From Chrysaora quinquecirrha (taxonomy: Eukaryota; Cnidaria; Scyphozoa; Semaeostomeae; Pelagiidae), in NCBI GenBank assembly GCA_014526335.1, contig JACTAT010000022.1:3709714-3773713 (forward strand): a stretch of DNA of 64,000 nt, read 5' to 3'. Below, piece after piece: positions 60,057-64,000 of this stretch. The notes under the pieces are model-generated. The model did not search any database, was not told where the DNA came from, and worked only from the letters and a program-made list of their open reading frames with translations. The translations under genes and the position numbers were made by a program. Positions within the stretch are counted from its first letter, which is position 1; every line of letters begins with the position of its first letter.

Positions 60057-61046
60057 TTAACGGCTCAGTGCCCTTTATAAAATACTGTAATGGGGGACAA
60101 GTGGGAATTGAAAAGACAAAGATAAGTAGATCTTGTTTATAGGTATTCTACAGTAATTTTTCTTGCTCGAAAATGTGTGCATAACAATTATCATAGATTT
60201 AGTACTAATGCTACTTTCAATTAGTTATAAAATCAATTTAATTATTTGTGAATTTCCCTGTCTGAAGATGGAGCTTTTCAAGGTATGGGATTGATGGGCA
60301 ATCAATAAAGTAATACCTCTATAAACGGTCAGCTCTATATAATACCTCAATACCTTAGCGGACACCCCTTAAGGATGGAAACTTCCTGGGTTTAAAACAA
60401 TTGTTTCTTTTCACTTTATATGTTAGTTTTCCTTATACGGAGAACATTTGCGATTCACTTGTCAAGCAATGTTTGAACGTTTAGTCACATGAAAAACATT
60501 GGTTAACAAGCAAATGTTTGACAAGCTTGGCAAGCGATTGTTTGACAAGCAAATGTTTCACAAACAATGTGCGATCATTTGGAGAGAGTCTAACGTTAAA
60601 TTATGGTCCTGTTTCGTTTATCTCTGTTGTTTTCTGACGCAGATAATTGCTGGAATATTTTTGTCTCCAGAATCAATCTGCAGGTATCGTTTTCAGTGAA
60701 CGGGGGAGGGGGAGGGGGGCAGCTAAGTCTAAGGCTTTGGTTTTTAGAAAAAAGATATACTATACTGCATTAAGCTAATTCGCTGAATCAATTAGGTCTG
60801 TTCTCTTGGAACAAAACAAACTACTAATAGTCGATAGTTTGAAGTTGTAGCATGTTCGACATGATACACGCATTATAGCTACAGAAAACAATGCAACCAA
60901 ACGTTTCTGCATGCGCAACATACAGTATTTCCTAAGGCCCCTGAACTCTAACTGTCTTTGTACAAACAGTATCTGCTACTGTTCCTCTAGCAAATTCATT
61001 TAAATTACTCTTCCATAACTTACAAACGATGTACACATGACATAAC
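60057..61046. other. Intergenic: satellite to TBC1D23-like 3' end
   Basis: No gene recognised. Contains AAGCAA/TGTTTG repeat sequence (60456-60585), a G-rich tract (60702-60719) and short words such as CTCTATATAATACCTC with GCGGACACCCCTT that resemble old transposon debris. The ORF at 60499-60699 starts in the repeat and has no known domain. Confidence 0.55.
60456..60585. repeat. AAGCAA/TGTTTG repeat, second locality
   Basis: CAAGCAATGTTTGAACGT and ACAAGCAAATGTTTGAC repeat within it. The first phrase also occurs, as TAAGCAATGTTTGAACGT, at about 10745. Confidence 0.6.
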
Positions 61047-61314
61047 TCAATCACCGATAATCTTCATAATTTTGTCTTTAATTTTCCTCGTTGCATTTTT
61101 AGCTTCGGGAATAAGAAATCTTTGTGTAGCAGTCACTTGGTAAGAGTCACCATCACTGGTTCCATATTTAAAAGTTATTAATTCTGGGTGTTTTCGTTTT
61201 GATGTTATTTTGACGATTGATGTTAAATGCGGTCGACTTAGAATATGCGCCCAGCCAGGACGATCCATGATCTCTCGTAATATGAATAGGTTTGTTGATG
61301 CCAGGAGAAGATAG
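61047..61314 (-). CDS. TBC1D23: TBC1D23-like terminal exon (PH-like domain)
   Basis: 268 nt, acceptor TTTTGCAG, stop TGA. Encodes YLLLASTNLFILREIM, then VKITSKRKHPELITFKYG, ending KDKIMKIIGD. Confidence 0.93.
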
Positions 61315-64000
61315 CTGCAAAAGGAAGAAAAATTACTGAACCTTGCATTGGTGTATCAGAGAGACACAAGAATTAGAATAGAGCATGATGGGACCCTTAA
61401 CCAAAGTGAGTGAGTTCTACGGGGGAAGGGGTTTTAGAGTAGTGGGACGCTTTTAAATTCATGCCCTTTTGAATTTTGAAAAATGGAGGCTATATGGAAA
61501 AGAAAATGTTTACAGAGGAAAAAACAAACAATAAATCTAGAGCGAAATTGCAGAAATTAAACAGCTAGAGGCCAAGCGACTGAGATTAAGAGTAAGAGTT
61601 CAGAGTTCAGGGAACAGTCAAAGTGTAGCGGTTATATTAGAGAAGTTAGAGTTCAGAAGCCACATTGCAGATTTCTAGGTTCAGAGGTCGGACAGAAAGA
61701 GCAATATCTCAAAGAAGAACTGCAGAGGGCAAAAGAAAGGGCAGTTGGGAAATAACTTGTTGATGAACATATATTATGGATTGAGAGGTCAAAGTGTAGA
61801 TATCAAGGTGGAAGAACCTTGTAAGAGCGTTGAGGGTTCTTAAGCCAAGCTTTATAGGTTTTCCCAGTGCAGAGGCCAGGGTTCAGAAACGAGTAATAAG
61901 CTGCACTGACTGGTAGCAATCAATGGAGAGCTGCAGTCGAGTGCAGATACGGCTTAAACAATACCGCAGTTTACTAGAGATTAAATTTGAATCTAATCAC
62001 ATACCTTGAATACATATGTCCGGTTTCTGTAATTTCGCTGCAAGGAAATGAAGCTGATATATCCGCTCGTTTCATCCACGTGTTGACATTAACCGCTTCT
62101 TTCCTGCCTTCATCTTCGCTTGAAACGGGTTCATCTGAAAATAGGGAAAGTATATTAAACAGAGAAAGCAGAAAACGTTCGGAGAAAAGAGAAACATGGC
62201 AAAATATCAATCCATATAAACCTCATTGACATTTGACAATGCTATGGAATCTTTATGCCCCCAGAAATCTTCCGAACAACCCTAAGAAATCACTGCATTT
62301 GAAGCGTTAAAGGAGCGAATCTACCCAAACAGGACAGTATACCTTCTAGTAAAAGATTTTCCACAAGTTGCATACCACAATAAGTGGGATTGGAACCTGG
62401 ACTGCATGACAAGAGAGCCAACGGCGTTTCCACGTTCAAGAAAAATACTTACAGATATGTATGGTGCTGTAGAAGGCTATACATAGCCGAAAGACAAATG
62501 GGGGGGTTGAGATCTACAGCTCTGTGGAAACTTATTGGCTCTCTGGTCATGCAGTCCAAGATTGAATCCCACTTATTGTGGTAAGTCACTTGTGGAAAAA
62601 TCTATCTTAGTGTTCACCATTCATGACAAATTTATATTCTAGTAAAAGTATTGGCTGTCCTTCACCCGAAGTGGCCTTAAAATCTTTTGTGATATCTTCG
62701 ATTTTTCCCTATAAAATTCTTCCATAAACCCAATCCTCTATTACAGATACTCAATTTTGAATCATAATAAATTGACTGGAGCAGAAACAAATAATAGAAA
62801 TCGTTTGCGGGCCAATCATAATTGGTTCCACATACTTTGGGAACTTTGCGTAACCCTGGGCACGATTTTGATCACTGATTCGCAAACTCTACTAGAAGAT
62901 TAAATTTCAATTCAACTCAACTCTTCTGGAGGCAAACAACAAACAACAATTGAGTCTGCACCGAGGCTAGGCTCTATATCAGTATCTCACCTATTCATCA
63001 AAACAACTATCTTTCCTTGCAAACGATTACAAGGTTAAAACAGCAATATATTGCTTATTTTGAGGAAAACCGTACCTTCATCATCACCAATACTGAAAAT
63101 ATCGAGATTGACATTCCTGTAGCGTCTTCCTGCACGATCTGTCGAGCTAACATGCCTGTATGAAATAACAGTAGAAATATGTCATATAAATTAACACTGC
63201 TAATTGAAATTAAAGTCAGAAAAAGTGTACACAGGGGCTTACACTTTTTTCAACAAGCAACTGTTCAATAAGCAACTAGGGCTGAAATTTTGCTAAAATT
63301 TTTGGTTAAGATAGCTTTCCTTATAAAGTACATCGTTGCAAACTTGTCAATTACATTGAACAGCAAGAAAAGAGCAAAAATAGGAGTTTTTAGGGAGTAC
63401 TAGTCATTCTGTGAGAACTGAAATACTATATATTCTAAGCAACTTTCAGGGTTGGACCAAAAGTCCAGTTGCTTCTTAAAAAGAAGGATTTTTTAATTTT
63501 TGATGGGCTTATTTTAGAGAGTAGGGCAAAATTAAAATGGTAAGATACTCTGGACTACATGAAATTGGGGTAATAGAGAACAGAGGGGAACTTTATAGAG
63601 AGAAGGTCATAAAAGACAGGAGGACCTTATAAACAGGTCACCATATTAACAATAACTGCACTTTTTTAATAAGCAACTGGATTTTTATCAAGCCCTCAAA
63701 GTTGCTTAAAATTTAAGACATTTCAGCTCTCAAGATTGCTTAAATGTTGCTTAACATTTCTTGTACCTAACAACCAGCCCTGACTTCGCGGGTCAAAATC
63801 ATCAACTGTTAGGCCTACAACTCGACTTTTGGGAGACAGTAAGTGGAAAAACGTTAGCTAAAGAACTTGAAAAAAAGTGTATATCAGTGACCATATTTAC
63901 AATGATAGTAATCTTTAGAAGACCATCAAAGGGAGAAGTTTTTATGCAGACCTTTCTGGTGCATGCGCTGAATGCTCCATTAGTTTGCCAAGTCTTTCTT
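61047..64000 (-). CDS. TBC1D23: TBC1D23-like protein, C-terminal part, runs off the window
   Basis: Minus-strand exons at 63952-64000 (partial, tentative), 63076-63155, 62005-62134 and 61047-61314 join in frame and end in TGA. The product reads HVSSTDRAGRRYRN, DIFSIGDDE, VNVNTWMKRADISASFPC, SEITETGHMYS, SYLLLASTNLFILREIMDRP, VKITSKRKHPELITFKYG and ERFLIP-like QRFLIPEAKNATRKIKDKIM. This matches the C-terminal PH-like domain of TBC1D23, a trans-Golgi adaptor that captures endosome-derived carriers through golgins and the WASH-complex subunit FAM21. The catalytic-like TBC and rhodanese domains would be upstream, beyond 64000. All joins keep phase and no stop interrupts, so the gene looks intact. 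It converges on the dynein-like gene with the satellite between their 3' ends. Confidence 0.9.
61315..62004. other. TBC1D23-like intron
   Basis: 690 bp, purine-rich on the plus strand, with many loose copies of CAGAGTTCAG/CAGAGGTC words between 61600 and 61900. No exon seen. Confidence 0.6.
62005..62134 (-). CDS. TBC1D23: TBC1D23-like exon (start of PH-like domain)
   Basis: 130 nt, acceptor CCCTATTTTCAG, donor GTATGT. Encodes DEPVSSEDEGRKEAVNVNTW, then MKRADISASFPCSEITETGH and MYS. Confidence 0.92.
62135..63075. other. TBC1D23-like intron with a foldback element
   Basis: Contains the long inverted repeat at 62342-62610. The plus-strand ORF at 62384-62584 lies wholly inside it and is not a gene. 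Confidence 0.7.
62342..62610. repeat. Foldback (long inverted-repeat) element, about 270 bp
   Basis: The left arm (ACAATAAGTGGGATTGGAAC, CTGGACTGCATGACAAGAG, AGCCAA) pairs with the right arm (TTGGCTCTCTGGTCATGCAG, TCCAAGATTGAATCCCACTT, ATTGT) with few mismatches. Pairing continues outward through CTTGTGGAAAA/TTTTCCACAAG, giving arms near 100 bp around a central loop of about 70 bp. This is typical of a MITE or foldback transposon. Confidence 0.8.
63076..63155 (-). CDS. TBC1D23: TBC1D23-like exon
   Basis: 80 nt, acceptor TTTCATACAG, donor GTACGG. Encodes HVSSTDRAGRRYRNVNLDIF and SIGDDE with single split bases at both ends that match the neighbouring exons. Confidence 0.9.
63156..63951. other. 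TBC1D23-like intron with short hairpin repeats
   Basis: Holds two inverted copies of an AAGCAACTTT...AGTTGCTT hairpin module (63438-63475 and 63671-63710) and related AAGCAACT words at 63250-63290. No exon seen. Confidence 0.6.
63952..64000 (-). CDS. TBC1D23: TBC1D23-like exon, partial, cut by window end
   Basis: In the frame required by the next exon it reads ERLGKLMEHSAHAPE and then AG, which completes Arg with the next exon's first base. The phase fits, but the donor (GTCTGC) is weak and I cannot confirm family similarity. Confidence 0.5.

Noticed and set aside
61974..62229. ORFs on both strands around the TBC1D23-like exon
   Set aside because: The minus ORF overruns the exon at both ends, and the plus ORF is its antisense shadow.

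Overview
The window is nuclear DNA from a metazoan. Its genes have spliced exons with GT-AG introns and encode recognisable animal proteins: DNM1L/Drp1, a dynein heavy-chain C-terminus and TBC1D23. The AT-rich introns are full of short interspersed elements and tetranucleotide microsatellites. This suits a marine invertebrate, and my guess is a cnidarian such as a coral, but nothing here proves the taxon. There is no bacterial operon, CRISPR array or phage module.

Layout. (1) 458-5685, + strand: four consecutive exons of a DNM1L-like dynamin (stalk/middle domain), lacking both ends of the gene. (2) 6567-7066: an assembly gap of exactly 500 N. (3) 7575-16700, + strand: ten exons that join in frame into a 686-residue protein matching only the C-terminal end of a dynein heavy chain (AAA6/D6 region, lid and C-terminal domain), ending in a stop codon. 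Its introns hold CTTG-type microsatellites, a 203-bp tandem repeat, a tRNA-like module and minisatellites. (4) About 17091-60056: one satellite array of roughly 43 kb with a monomer of about 190-192 bp, near 200 copies. It is interrupted by a second 500-N gap (34201-34700) and by about 4 kb of abnormal homopolymer-run sequence (39845-43865) that looks like satellite corrupted by base-calling or consensus error. (5) 61047-64000, - strand: the last four exons of a TBC1D23-like gene, running off the right edge.

The array lies tail-to-tail between the 3' ends of the dynein-like and TBC1D23-like genes. Its monomers are most uniform inside and most divergent at the two edges. There are two main monomer types arranged in blocks. 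Each monomer has a perfect 11-bp dyad and a run of T-tracts spaced 10 bp apart, so curved or cruciform-prone DNA is plausible. The small ORFs across the array are by-products of the repeat.

Points most worth following: the satellite and its internal structure; the corrupted 4-kb block; and the fact that DNM1L loses its 3' exons and the dynein gene its 5' exons at the same gap, which suggests either a scaffold misjoin or a real C-terminal-only dynein gene. I found no convincing new multi-gene system.
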